Source of the DNA: Zhengitettix transpicula
Lineage: Eukaryota > Arthropoda > Insecta > Orthoptera > Tetrigidae
Direction of reading: 5' to 3'
Length of the DNA: 64,000 bases
Assembly: GCA_037074705.1 (NCBI GenBank)
Contig: CM073591.1
Location: 180,879,432-180,943,431, forward strand
Part shown: piece after piece, positions 23,301 to 35,447 of the stretch
How the letters are laid out: each line of letters begins with the position of its first letter
Position numbering within the stretch: the first letter of the stretch is position 1
The notes under the pieces: generated by a model
What the model was told of the DNA's origin: nothing
Seen by the model: the letters and a program-made list of their open reading frames with translations, nothing else
Database searches by the model: none
Made by a program: the position numbers and the translations under genes

Positions 23301-25788
23301 CGAAATATTTAAAAAACATAAGATTAAATATTTGAAGATTTACAATTTTACCATTTTATGACCTTTCTTTCACAAAATACTGCCTTTTTTGATTAATAAT
23401 CGTCTGTTACCTTAAAGTTGCTTTTGTCTCCATGAGAAAGTGTTCGACTTATCAGGACCGTATTCATCAGTTCTGAAAAGAGTGAAAGGTACACGAAAAT
23501 GCCCAAAATAATACTTTAAATTACTATTAATTTAAAATCATCCATATTCAATTTTCATACTGCAAAATATCGTTTAAATATAATATTTAATTAACTGAAT
23601 AATATTAAATTTAGATATGAGATATTACTTACCCAAGCTAATTGGATGAGAGACATTACAATTACGAATGCGGTCGAAATCATTTTTCACTTCGGGTGAC
23701 GTAGCCATTGCCTGAAACAAAATATGCTTTATTCAGTAGTTATGCAGATTAATATTGAGTTCAAATATCACCATTAAATGTCACACACTCATACATAGAC
23801 ACATAAATATATATTTTTATATAGAATTTTTGTTGTGCTTACGTATTGCTTTGGCGGTTAGTGACGGCACAGTAAGTCAAAATGTTTGGTCGCTGTCGCG
23901 TGATAAAGTTATAGTTTGAAGAATATAACAGTGACAACCTAATGGAGGGGCTGAGATATTGGTCAGTTAAAAAGTTAGTTTGTGGTGAATCTTGAGGTCG
24001 ATGGAGAAGGTCGCCATTGGGCGAAGTAGTGGTTAAGTTTTGAAAATGTAAAAGTTATAAAATATTTTAAACAGTTGATCTGCACTGTTGAACTTGTAAA
24101 TGAAAGTATTGTTTGGTGGACTCTATATGGTTTAGAGAATTCGGTGGCATAGAAGAATCGAACTGTCATCATCTTGGTTGTTGTATTTGGACACTTAATA
24201 GACTGGTACCTAAATTCAAAATATCTCGTGATCTGTGAATTATTATAATCACTGAAACACTGATCAAATATCCGGTCAAACCATCTTGGATGTTGGTGAT
24301 ATTATCAGGCTGCGAGCGAAACATCTTGGATCCAAAGGCGAGATTCTCTTTTGTCTGGTGCTCTAACAGGATTAAATTTTGTGTGTTTTTGAAAGTGTAT
24401 TTGCAATAATATGACCTATTTTCACAGTTAAAAAATTACATTTGTTTTTAACAAAAATGTGTTTCGTGTAAATTGTGTGGATTGATCAAACAAAATGGTA
24501 TGTTTGGTGTTTATTCTAAATTAGTAAAATACAGTGTAAACTTTTAATACCTGTTGTAACGGCAAATGTCATGTAATTTTTTGTTTGTATATTTTAGGAT
24601 ATTTTATAAGCTAACCTATTTATATATTTTAATGAAATTTTTTTCTTATTAGTCTATGTTTATTTTATAAATTGCAAATTTATACTTTTCATGAGACCCG
24701 ATAAATCGAACTGAGATAAGTCTCATTTAAATGTATAGCCGTGGCAAACGAATGTAAAATGTATATGAAAAATTCATTATGTGTTTTAAATAAATTATTT
24801 ATTAAAGATTATGTTAATAAAATTTGTCTCATCGTTTCAAACCGATCACTAAATGAAAAGAATTCTTCTTATTAAAATTTAATAACTTTAATATTTAAAT
24901 CGTTTGATTTAAATTGTTCAAAGTAAATACTGCTTTAAGTTGCTCATCAAAGCAAGTTAAAGAAAATAACTGAAAAAGTTATAAGTTGTATATTACATTA
25001 TTTAAATTTAATATCTACAAGTGGGATACTACATTATATTTATATATTACGGACTATTTATTTGCGTATTCCAAAGGCCTAATTAGTACTTTTTACAAAT
25101 TATGTCTTTGAAATCTTTTTAATGTACCATACCATTGTACATAATGGACCTGTACCGTCCTTGGGGTCCTATAGGATCTAAATAGTTTTTGCTCTGAATT
25201 CTGTTTACAATATTTCAAACCCTAAGTAAGTAGAATGTATTTATATAAGAGATGGAAGGTTTGTTCTAAATATAATTCTCTGGTTTTAGCCCGGGTATAT
25301 TTTGTGATAGCAACGTTTCGATGTCAAAAGGTGTAATATTATATTTCTTCATTCCCTAAGTAGTTTAAATTTAGTTAATATAGTCGAATGTACGACCAGC
25401 TTTACTCAATTATTCTATGAAATGTCTACGTCTCTTATTTTTTTAAATAGAGTACGATATTTGACTTCAAATATTGGCACAACATAATTCATAGAAAAAT
25501 TATAAAAGCTAACGGGTTCTACAACGCAGCTGGGTTAAAGTTTTGGACTTCAATATCTGTCAAATTCTCATACATTTAAACCTTTTTAACATATTGGATT
25601 TATAAAGATCAAGAATATGTCGTATTTATAATTGTAAGTAAAGCTAGAGAATGCTTGAAATCGGAATGAAGTATAAATACAGATTATAAAGCTTGTAACG
25701 ATCTTAGAGACGCGCAAGAGTTAGTTCAACTCACCATTGCATTGGCAACGACACAAAGTAGGCACGCTGCAACTGGAGGGAAGAACAT
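20334..25788 (-). CDS. Odorant-binding protein gene 1 (classical six-Cys OBP)
   Basis: Secreted small hydrophobic-ligand carrier of the insect OBP (PBP/GOBP) family. Exons, in coding order, are 25735-25788, 23633-23711, 23411-23472, 22331-22366, 21822-21930 and 20334-20398, with phases 0,1,0,0,1 and 135 residues up to the last donor. A hydrophobic signal peptide of about 18 residues begins at ATG 25788. The six cysteines fall at residues 36, 66, 70, 110, 119 and 128, spaced C-29-C-3-C-39-C-8-C-8-C, which fits the classical OBP pattern; C2-C3 lies in CFLHC. The C-terminus is unresolved: a GTAAGT follows AGG at 20334, so either a further small exon exists or the frame reads on 14 codons to TAA at 20289. 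It is the homologue of OBP gene 2 about 15 kb upstream on the same strand. Ligand and tissue are unknown. Confidence 0.9.
20655..21040 (+). mobile_element. Retroposon A, old diverged copy
   Basis: CTGCGTCCCCACAGCAAACC-like, GGGACAAGTACCAA and CCCCTAGTTAACCCTTCGC are preserved. It lies just downstream of OBP gene 1. Confidence 0.65.
21822..21930 (-). CDS. OBP1 exon 5: C3-C4 region
   Basis: It runs from acceptor TTTATTTCAG to donor GTAAGT, phase 0 to 1, 36 codons. It starts MDDEGGF, the acidic-Gly turn usual after C3 in this family, and ends LVYKCSST with C4. Confidence 0.9.
22331..22366 (-). CDS. OBP1 exon 4: 36-nt microexon with C2 and C3
   Basis: It encodes CFLHCLYTKYEW between TTTGTTTCAG and GTAAGG, phase 0 on both sides. 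CFLHC is the C2-x3-C3 signature of OBPs. The exon is the same length as its counterpart in OBP gene 2 (41309-41344), and its first 13 bases match it. Confidence 0.92.
23411..23472 (-). CDS. OBP1 exon 3: C1-C2 linker helix
   Basis: This is a 62-nt exon between CTTTTCAG and GTAACA. It encodes ELMNTVLISRTLSHGDKSNF-K without cysteine, restores the frame (phase 1 to 0) and gives 29 residues between C1 and C2. The matching exon of OBP gene 2 is also exactly 62 nt. Confidence 0.85.
23633..23711 (-). CDS. OBP1 exon 2: N-terminus of mature protein with C1
   Basis: The acceptor is TTTGTTTCAG and the donor GTAAGT, phase 1. The 26 codons include FDRIRNCNVSHP, which carries the first conserved cysteine (residue 36). 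Confidence 0.88.
23850..24900 (+). repeat. Repeat family D, copy 1 (OBP1 intron 1)
   Basis: TTTTGTCTGGTGCTCTAACAG, GTGTTTTTGAAAGTGTATTT and GATAAGTCTCATTTAAAT recur in the same order at 59.6-61.1 and 62.8-63.7 kb. No frame or terminal repeat was recognised. Confidence 0.55.
25735..25788 (-). CDS. OBP1 exon 1: signal peptide
   Basis: It encodes 18 residues, beginning MFFPPVAACLLCVV, and ends at a GTGAGT donor in phase 0. An in-frame ATG at 25908 exists but lies upstream of the TATA box and initiator, so ATG 25788 is preferred. A signal-peptide cleavage after ANA is likely. Confidence 0.85.
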
Positions 25789-25800
25789 CCTCGTAGTTGT

Positions 25801-25831
25801 GACTGAGAGATGCGCGGGATCCAGCTTTATA
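25801..25831 (-). promoter_or_regulatory. Core promoter of OBP gene 1 (TATA box plus initiator)
   Basis: On the - strand TATAAA sits at 25831-25826, and the arthropod-type initiator TCAGTC at 25806-25801 has its A at 25804, 27 bases downstream, the expected spacing. The 5' UTR would then be only 16 nt to ATG 25788. Motifs are seen; use is inferred. Confidence 0.6.
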
Positions 25832-26427
25832 TCTTCCTCTCTCAGAGCGGACGAATCCTCGATAAGGACTAATCTCATAACAGAGCAGGCAGGCAGAAAG
25901 AACCCCATTGTGGAGTTTGAATTGTTTCTCTAAATTTTACTAATAGTTGTATAATTTGGTTTTAGAAAAAATTAATAATTCATTCATTGTTTCAATGGTA
26001 AATTTTGAGTATCGAAAATGGCATGTATTTATTTAATCAATTTTTCAGTTATATAAATCAGAGAATCCTTTAAAATACGCATTTCGAACTGTTTTCGATT
26101 CCACTTCAGACTCCTTAATTTTAGTTTTCCGTCTTATCCTCTAAATTGAGTCCTAATTGGTCAATTAGATTCCTATTCCGTCAGCTGAGGACTAATGGAT
26201 TTAATAAAATCTAATATCAGAAAGCTTCGAAGAGTAAATTCCGTGTTAAAAGTAATTTTGGCTAATAACAATCACAATATAATTACGGTGATGTATTATA
26301 ATCCTCAAAAGAAACTTATGAAAAATTTAGACAACGGCGTCTACGTTTCATCTATGTGTTTCATATTGATTAAGTTAAGTAAGGAAGGAATCTTCTAATT
26401 TTATTAAATAATTTTCTTATTTAATGC

Positions 26428-27233
26428 CAGTGACGGCTCGCGCGTATGTGATCATGTGCTACAGAACATAAATCAATTTAGTAAGAATGAATTTTTCTAT
26501 ATTTTTAAAACCTTTATAATAATTGTGTTTTAACACTGCGAATCTATGCTTCGATATCAAAGAATTTAAACTCTCCGCCTTGCTAAAAGCAGCCAGCTGA
26601 TAATCGGAGTTCTATTCTATGAATAGCACAGGATCTGGCGTTTTCTTGACAACTGCGCATGCGCTGTAGACCTTTTAAGCCCCACTGCGCCACCCGTTAA
26701 ACTCAACTAACTGCTTTGTGTTCTGCGATGCTGACAGCACAAGGAAACAGAGGCGGTCGGATCCGGTGACATAACCAACGAAATAGAAATAAATAAATAT
26801 GAGCTATTCGCTAAATATAAATCTTATTTTATAATAGTTTATATTTTCAAAAAAAATTAATATTCGTACATTTTTGGTAAAATAAAATAAAACACAATCT
26901 AAGGTTATTTTAAAGGAAACAACATTTAAGAGTAATCATAGTGAGAAAAACCCTACATACAACACTGCTCAGTGGCATGTTCTCTAATTAACTTTATTTA
27001 AAATATTTATCGAGGAAAATAGTTTCAGTTTATAATTGGTAAATTATTCTGCGTTTAAAAATTAGACACTATTGCAAATTATGTAGACAAAATTAGAAAT
27101 GTATCATATTGCGTGTGGGGACCGAGTATTGTGGTATTTCATGTAGTATTATTATTTTACATAATTATTCTCGTAAAAATGGTTGCTTGGGGCGATGTAG
27201 CACATAACGTCAAAACCTCACGAGCCGCCACTG
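26428..27233. mobile_element. 806-bp non-autonomous DNA element (hAT-like ends)
   Basis: The ends CAGTGACGGCTCGCG and, inverted, CAGTGGCGGCTCGTG are terminal inverted repeats; a second inverted block ATGTGCTACA lies about 20 bases in. Flanks share TTAATG. No transposase frame. The superfamily is a guess from the CAGTGGCGG start. Confidence 0.6.
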
Positions 27234-27567
27234 CTTAATGTTTTTGTATTTCCGTATTTTGAGTGAAAGGTTCAAATTATATCTTAATACATTTTGGACT
27301 ATTTTTAATGTATAAATTCATTAATCTTGATTATTAGTGAAATATTGAATACTTGTGAAAAGTATATTGAACCAAAATATTACGGTTTTGAGGACAATTT
27401 AACTTTATACTACAATTCTCGGGTCCTATACGGTAAGTTTGCCAAGTGTGCATTGGCTGAATGTGCAAAAAGTAAACTATATTTGACTCAGTATAAAAGT
27501 AGCCCACTTGGTCGCGTTTGTACTAGAGAATCGTTCACTCAGTCATTAACCCGGGTCTGCATATATC

Positions 27568-27601
<34 letters not shown>
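27568..27601. repeat. (TA)n microsatellite, left flank of an LTR-like unit
   Basis: About 16 TA units ending directly at TTGTGGTAAT. Confidence 0.9.
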
Positions 27602-27604
<3 letters not shown>

Positions 27605-28689
27605 GGTAATTAAAAAAACATTTAATTATTTAATAAATAAATATTTCCGATAAATATAAGAATTGTGTACAATAACTTGCTATGGGCATTGTCGCGAAGG
27701 CATGGCCGGACGCGCGGAACTTGAGTGTGTGTTGGGAGTCGGCGGAGGATGTTGTAGAATATGTTCTGAAAAACTGGAGTTTGTGGTGGGAATCGGCGGA
27801 GAGAGAGCAGAGTTTTTGTTCTGGAAAGCTTCAGAGTGTGTTTTGGGAGGCTGACGAGTGTGTGACAGAACTTATAATTGAGAATTGCTTGGACCAGGTA
27901 ATCGAACCTGATTCAAAGTTCCTGTTACTTTATTCAAGCAAGTGTATAGGGGCAGCAGAGACGTAATCTATTCAAGCCCCGGGTTTATTAATTACGAGCC
28001 GACAATCTGAAGTATGTGTCCATAGGAATATTTATGCAAGCATCAAAGATTTAAAACAACGTTATCAACTGTAAAGAACAGGAAGTGTTGTGTCTAAAAA
28101 TTACAACCACATTAAATTCAGTGAAATTAGCCTGTCTGTGAAGTGTTAACAATAACCGAGTGATATCGAGCCCCCTGCGAACAGCTAATGGTAATGTAAA
28201 CTAAAAGAAAATTTATTAATTGCAAACCTAATGTAAATAATAATTATCGTCAGATTTCATATTTCAATAATTGTTTAAATTAAGAATTTTTCACATTGTA
28301 AGTTCTTAATTGTCTTTTCGTAACATTCTTTACGATAGTCGTCTCTGAAATTAAGCCGTGGCACTTTACCAACTTATAACAAAATTTTCAATTGTGATAG
28401 GAATTTGTTTTTAATAAATTAACTTTGTTCTACATTTTAAATCTCGATTTTTCATTTAAAATCCTATCATTTCAACTTTTTGTTTGCTTATTTAAAATCT
28501 AATTAAATTGTATTATTACAAATGTGCTCCGATGTGGGTTTATTTAAATGAACAATTATTACATTTTGTGCCTCAACGTGTGATTTAATTTAAATAATTA
28601 AACTTGATTATTACATTTTGACGCTTCAACGTGGGGCGAATTAAAATAAATTTGATTGTATTTAAAATCATTTTTTTGTGATTATTACA
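27602..28689 (+). mobile_element. Solo LTR-like unit, second subtype
   Basis: It begins TGTGGTAAT directly after a 34-bp TA repeat and ends GATTATTACA before ATATATGTAATATA. Short TG...CA inverted ends and AT-rich 3' half fit an LTR; no internal retrotransposon genes flank it. Confidence 0.55.
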
Positions 28690-29119
28690 ATATATGTAAT
28701 ATATATAATATATGTATTATATATAAAACCAACAAGATTTCAATGCAATTGATGGATGAGGTGCGTGGGAAAGTTACTGTGTTTATTAAAATATTTAATT
28801 TATTTTATAGTATATTATTAATTATGTACTGAAGTACGTCTATTATGTTAATGTTAACACAGCCACACAAATACTGTTTCAACTAGGATGAAATGAGGAG
28901 TGAATGTCAAATTACTGCATCAGAAGCAATATTAATACGTCAGGAACTGAAGCATTGTATAGTCGTATGTCTTCATCATCTGAGAGAGCTCAGAGCAGTT
29001 TATTCGCATGGTTCCGAACGCCTCCTCCCTCACAACGAAGCAGGAGTCACATGAAGAGTAGGAAACGTTCTTGCTTCTAAACTGAGAGCAGCCGCACAGA
29101 GTTGGAGAGGACGTTGTTC

Positions 29120-29219
29120 AGAGTGTTTCGTTGCTGAGAGTCGTTTTACTAGCGGTGAGCCGCTCTTCGTTTGGAGTGGTTCGTTTGAAACGACTCGTTC
29201 GGGAGCGACCCATCTCTAG
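29120..29219. mobile_element. Possible end of a hAT-type MITE
   Basis: Direct and inverted CGTTTC/GAAACG words occur near a GACCCATCTCTAG terminus. The other end was not found. Confidence 0.25.
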
Positions 29220-29297
29220 TTTGTACGTTAGTGTCGGACAGACGGCAGTGACACCGTAATCGAATATTTAAACTAATTTTATTATATATATATATAT

Positions 29298-30423
29298 TGT
29301 AATACCCAGTTAAGAAGGACATAAATTTTGTTCTTATTTCATCAGATTTGTTTTACAACTCAGACTGGGGATTCTTGAGTGGTTTGTATAAAAAGATAAT
29401 AATAAAATGATGGATAAGCATCTCTTAGAGAAGGGGAGGACTATAATTAGACGTTTAGCGGCTCTCAGAGCTAATGGTTTTCACAGACATCGGGACGGAA
29501 CCCTAAAGGCATAATGACAGAAGTTTTGTGGACACACAATTATATTAAAAGGAAATGTTTATTTTAATTGAATTGAGTGGCTCTCGGAGCGTGAGAGAGC
29601 CAACAGTTGGTATTTGTTTGGCGAACGTGGAAACTCAAAAACTGTGAAAAAAGGGAATATTCTGGAGAGGGGGAAGCAGATAAAAGTTAATTGGACTGGA
29701 GACCTCAAAGGAGATGGACGTGGAGTCGGGTGCCAGCGCGCAAGAGGGAAGGATGTTGGAGTGTGGTGCCAGAATCTGAACGAGAAAGTCATAGGAGTTG
29801 AAATGTAGACTGCAAAGGAGGAGGACGTGGAGTTGGTGATAAATATTCGGTCAAATTAAATGGTGGGCGTAACTAAAAATACAATAAACATTTTAGTCCA
29901 TGCAAGCAGTAGAAGCCGGGATATCAAAAAGGATAAAGTGAACGTGTCTGTGAAGCGCGTGTAAAAGTCTGTGAACAGAAGGGCATTGCAAATTCCTGAA
30001 AAACCCAAATAAAATTGTAAGTAGACATTCAGTAATAAATTCTGTAAATTGTTAAATAAGGGTAATCAGTCATATTTCGTTTTCATTTTATTTAATTGCA
30101 TTGTTTAAATTGTAAATTTTAGTTTTCCGCTTCCTTATCAACACAGTAAAGATCCTCAGGTACAGAGTCTGATTTATAAAATGTAACTGGATTAACAGTT
30201 TAATTTAATTGATGAGGTAAAAGGATATATAAAATAAACAGAGATTTTCTTGAGTTGTATTCTAGATTAATAAAATTGTTTTGTTTATAAAATTTATAAC
30301 TTGTTTAATTTAAATCCCTATAATCATAATTATCTATTGTTGGGTAATCAGTGGGAGAAAATTAATTAATTTCAAGTATCAAAATAAAATTAAAAAATAA
30401 TTATCAACAAAAGGGATATTACA
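29298..30423 (+). mobile_element. Solo LTR, 1126 bp, in a TA microsatellite
   Basis: Ends TGTAATA...TATTACA are perfect 7-bp inverted repeats with LTR-type TG/CA termini. Both flanks are ATATAT, consistent with a 4-bp ATAT-type duplication. It is homologous over its length to 35445-36776 (GAGTGGCTCTCGGAGCG, CTTATCAACACAGTAAAG-like). No primer-binding site follows, so it is solo. Confidence 0.75.
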
Positions 30424-31451
30424 ATATATATATATATATATATGTATATGTATATATATGGTATTTTTTATGGTTTTTGATTTAAAATAAGTTGATAACT
30501 GTTGACTCAATCCATTATGAAACTTTCAAAACTTAACGAACGTTTTTTAGTTTATGGAAATGATCTAATATTTCAGATGATACTGATAAGGTTAAAAATA
30601 AAATTTCCATAAGAATTGTCGGTTACTAAATATGTGCAATATTTACGGGTTAACTTCTAAAATTAAATATTTTGCATACTATTGCATATTTCTTAGTTCA
30701 GCAAAGATATCAATCGTAAAATTTTGTAAGTGATCCAAGTTCTTTATTACTCCATGTAATATTAAGTAACATCAAATATAATAATAAGCAAATATTTTAC
30801 TGTTAACAGACATAGAAATCGATCAATTTTACGAAAGTCGGAAAATGTGTTCGGTCTTGAATTAAATTTGAAACTACATAGTAGTTGTTCGGATTTGTGA
30901 CTGACGAACGATTTAGTCAGAGCTCCTCGAAATGTATTAACGATGAGACACAATTGAATCAAATATAATTAACTTCCAAACTTGACTTGAAGAATAACAA
31001 ACAACTGCGAAATATAGAAGCCATGGTACATTAATTCAATATTACTCGAGATATGTATACATAATGGAAGCTAAATGCCAAGAAATACAGTAAAAAGTGA
31101 CGTAAGCAAAAATTAATGTATACATATTGATATCTGTATTTTCAAGTGACTTCTTCCAAACAGTTCAATGTCGAAAATATGTGGTAAAATTAGATCGAAT
31201 TTGTTTCTAATTAAAATATTATACTTGCTCTGATAGCACATATTTATAGAGTGGTCTGAAATCGAACGTAAAATCTAAGTGTTCTCGCGAAGATGCTTCT
31301 TAGGAGCGTATAAGATTATTGAAGAATGCGGAAGGATAAATGTTTTGTATGGCAGTGCTTAAACGTTGACGCTATATCGGGGAATATATTCGGACAATGT
31401 TACTATGCATTCTTTATTTTAATAATGATTCATACCATTGATTTTATATTA

Positions 31452-32700
31452 AACTAGCTGAGTGCCTGAATTTAACTTCAAATGAACCATGATGGTGACT
31501 GAAGGTATTCGGGAATTCTCCTACTACATAAAATGCAAGTGTCTAAAAATTACGACGAATTAGAACAGTAAAAAAATACTCGCTAACTTAACAAAGTCTA
31601 AAACTATTCGCGGTACCTTAAAGGAGTAAAGAAGTACAACCTTTATGTAAATAGAGACCAAAATATAACTGGTACCCTAAGAAAATAAAAAAATTACCCG
31701 GTAACGTAAGATGGTCAAAACTACTCCAGGTAACTTCTCCTCAACCGCGTCCACCTCCAGGTGGGGGGCGGGGAGGAATATAAAATTTCATTAACCACCA
31801 TGGTTATTGCAAGAATTAAATTCAGGATTCCTATAACCCCGAAATCGCACTAATATTGGTCTTTTTAACATTAATTTTTATGTTAACCCCTTCCACCACC
31901 ACTCGTACTATAAGGGTGCTTCCCACCCTTGTCTTTTTTAATTGAAATTAGACACTTAGAAATTATGTCAAATTAAGCGACTTCGACAACGTTTTATTCG
32001 ACCGTAATAATAGTCGTTTAGGAATGTTTTTAAATTCCACCCCTTCCAACCCCACCCCTACAGGCGGTAGGCGTGTCTTAAGCCCTCAGTGTTTGTTCCT
32101 GGGTCGTAAGTAACGTGTATATAAAGTTTGGTAGAAATTGGTCTACGAATTTAAGATTGTAAACGTACCTATTTTTCAACCCCTTCCACACCTACTCCTA
32201 GCGGCTGAGCTACACATTAACCAATATTGTAAATATCCGAATTAAACTCAGTGACTTCCATCATCCTGAATTCATCACCTGTCTCGTTTCTTAATTCATT
32301 ACTTTTATGTAACAACATTTCAAACTCGTCCTTCCCCACATCTAGGAACTGAACTAAAACTTAACTGGCATATGTAATGTCATAATTGAACTAATTGAAA
32401 TCTATAATCCTGGATTTGAGACCAATCTCAGTTGTTTCGCGCTATTTTTAAGTAACTACCCGCCACCCCATCCCTCATTGGTGCCTTAAGGGGTTGAAAT
32501 TATACACTAAATACATTTGGATAGAAAGTATTCATCACATAGACCCCAAAAAGTAACTAATTAACGATAATATTGGTCGTTATAGGATGTTTTTATATAA
32601 AAAGGCAGACAGTAACCTTTGCGGAGGTGCGCACAACAACTTACCAAAGTTTCATCGCAATTGGATGAATGGTTTACGCGGGCATACGGGACACACAGAC
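31452..32700 (+). repeat. Repeat family B, near-complete copy
   Basis: It starts AAACTAGCTGAGTGCCTG, passes through a short stretch of 'accttaa..agtaaa' minisatellite, then three ~300-bp units, and ends GGATGAATGGTTTACGCGGG and ACACACAGACAGACAGATAT, running straight into a TA/GA microsatellite. Confidence 0.65.
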
Positions 32701-32707
32701 AGACAGA

Positions 32708-32712
32708 TATTA

Positions 32713-32793
<81 letters not shown>

Positions 32794-32812
32794 GGGGGGA
32801 GGGAGGGAGAGA
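32708..32812. repeat. Compound (TA)n(GA)n microsatellite
   Basis: About 25 TA units followed by about 16 GA units and a G-rich purine run; it is the tail of the repeat B copy that ends here. A long purine run could form triplex DNA. Confidence 0.9.
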
Positions 32813-32819
32813 GATTCAA

Positions 32820-35385
32820 TTGTCGACTGAAATCGTTCCCGTCATGGTCTCCGTTTCTTACTTTTCGTTAGCTAATAAGGAGATCTATCAAATACAATTC
32901 AGTCAATGGTACGACAGATCTTTTGCGATCAATTAGCTAAATAATATGGTCAAATTTCGGTTGATCTGGCTTTTGTAACTAAAAATATATTGATGATCTT
33001 TGGAATGTTTATGGTGGTAATGTATTTTATATTCCAAATCTAGATTAAATGTAAATATACACATTATATATCTAATTTCTAACGCTAATGCCTGCTTGAT
33101 TGTTGCAGTGTAGAATACGACGCAGATAAGTGGGCATTGCGATAGATAGGTGTTTGAACACTTGGATGTAACAATTGATTAGCAGACCTTTTCATTTTAG
33201 AAGGTCGTCACTCCGGTGTTGATAGTACTCAGTTCGTTGAGACCGACGATACACGGAACAGCGAAATTGGCAGCTATTTATCAGACTTTCCAACAGAGTC
33301 GCGCAGGAAGGAAGCGTGATAGTTGTCGCGTGTCAACGAACCTGAGACTGGTTTCCGCGAACACTGTCTGTCATGATTGATGTGCGAGTGGTCTGCTATC
33401 TCCAGTTATCGTTGCTGGCAGAGTTCCGATAGGAGCCCGGAAAAACAGTTGTTCCCTATCACGGACTGCCCACATCGTACAACGCATCTTACGACGGTTA
33501 TTATGTAGCTGATAAAGAACTTTCTGAACTTTCTTTAACACAAATGAACATTCACTGCAGGACTTCTTCCACCAGCGCATGTGGACACTTGAGCTCCCCG
33601 TGTGAGTGCACAATTGGGCACATAAATGACGCCTCCATAATTTCAAACGACGGTTCGTTTAGTTTTGGCTGAACAAACTGGAAACTGTAGGATTTTTCAA
33701 TCTATCATAATCAATTTTTAGCATTTTTAAAATAGTACCCAATGAGCAGATATGAGTGATGAGATTCGTTATGTAGTAAGTTCTTATATCCACGAAATTG
33801 TTCAGGAAATCATGGTATCAATCCTAGTGAAGACGAAAGTTATATACAATCTCCTAAACCTGAAAACCGAAGAACGGACGATACAATTGTCATCTGAACA
33901 CTTATTCTTAGACTCAAAAGGTCCACAATTTGCTATCCCTTATCCCTTAACTATACGATATGGGAACTGAAGACTTGAAAATGGATAATATATTGTTTTT
34001 AAGCTCAAGTGCTTTCCTCCCGAAACTGGGCATTTAATCTCATGTATGTACTTGTGGGTAGCGGTCTGATTCAAAAAATTAAGAGGATACCAATTAACTT
34101 TATTTTGTGAGCGCGACGATTTCTTCCAACCCAACCTTTGAAACCAGATTTTGACATACATATATTGGTGAGTGGTATGTTATTGCTCGCTTGGTGGTAG
34201 TTTGGTGATAGTATCTTTAGTAAAATCTCTGAAGGTATCATGATTTGAACCATCATCAGTAACGGATAATATTTTTAATTAAAAATTTTCATCTTCTGAA
34301 TTTATTCCGTGAATACACCGATCATTTTCATTGCTACTTTCGGTATATATTTATTGGAAAACGTATTTTGTTTTATAGTAACATATCAGCGATCTGTTGT
34401 TTAATTTTGCTATTATAAAGTAAAAGTTTAAACTGACGATAGAAAGCTTTGATTAAAATGTCAAGTTGAAACGAATAGACTTTAAAAAGTTTCTCTTAGA
34501 ACATATCTCGTAACGAGAATTATTGATGGTGATTCACCACTTCAATCGAACTTCCCAAGATGAAAATAATGGTAAGAGCTGAAGGAGACTGTAAATCAAC
34601 TCGCTCGATCCGAAAGGTTCTTTGATTATGAGGTCTGCAGGACAATTATTTCGGAACGTCAGTTGCGGTATTCAGAAATCATACCTTAAACGATCTATTA
34701 CAGCTAAGACTGAATATATTTATAGTTTTTGAATTATGATAGTGGATATTACTGACATATGATGACAAATTGCTTCGATGTGATGACGACATTATGAATT
34801 CCCGAGTATATAATACCAGATCCTAATACAAATTATTAACTTAATTATTTAAAATTCATAGTTCTTATTGATACCATGGGACAGTGACATCATGTATTAT
34901 AGTCAGAATTACAACTTTGAGCAGAAATAAATTACCTTTACGCATCTGAATCATGCATTAGTAACTCCAATCTAAATCTATCATCTAAAACTACATAAAA
35001 GCAGAATTTATTTGTTGAGCTTTGTAAATATTGACTAAAATGCATTTTTATTCCGTTAGGCAGTTTCTCGAAAGGCAAATCTAAATAAATTGACTAATAT
35101 CTGGCAGAAAATCGTTAATAGTCGAATAAAAAAGTAAGTTTCACGCTTGCTTTATAGAATTATATTCTAACTTTGTTTTAGTCTATTTCATGCAGACTTG
35201 AATCGACAAAATAAATACTGCTGAAAATATATTACTTCGTGTCCAATTAATTAAAACCATATGAATCAGGGTTAGCTAAGCTTAACTCGATTAATAATAT
35301 AAAAATTTATGGAAAGTGGAATGTTTCCTGTCTCTTTCTAAGTGTCTGGCAGTCCGTGACTTGATAAATATATTAAATATACATT
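32820..35385. other. Intergenic, nothing recognised
   Basis: Includes a less AT-rich stretch at 33200-33660 with a 91-codon - strand frame that lacks known motifs. It may be a transposon relic. Confidence 0.4.
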
Positions 35386-35386
35386 T

Positions 35387-35387
<1 letters not shown>

Positions 35388-35444
<57 letters not shown>
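35388..35444. repeat. (AT)n microsatellite, left flank of a solo LTR
   Basis: About 28 AT units; the right flank of the same LTR is also ATATATAT. Confidence 0.9.

Positions 35445-35447
<3 letters not shown>

Noticed and set aside
25789..25908. Longer OBP1 start at the in-frame ATG 25908
   Set aside because: It lies upstream of the TATA box and initiator and would bury the signal peptide in the middle of the protein.
27682..27966. Overlapping + strand frames of 63 and 94 codons
   Set aside because: They fall in the GC-richer part of an LTR-like unit and have repetitive, low-information content.
33371..33646. 91-codon - strand frame
   Set aside because: No recognisable domain; the surrounding sequence has no exon or promoter support.
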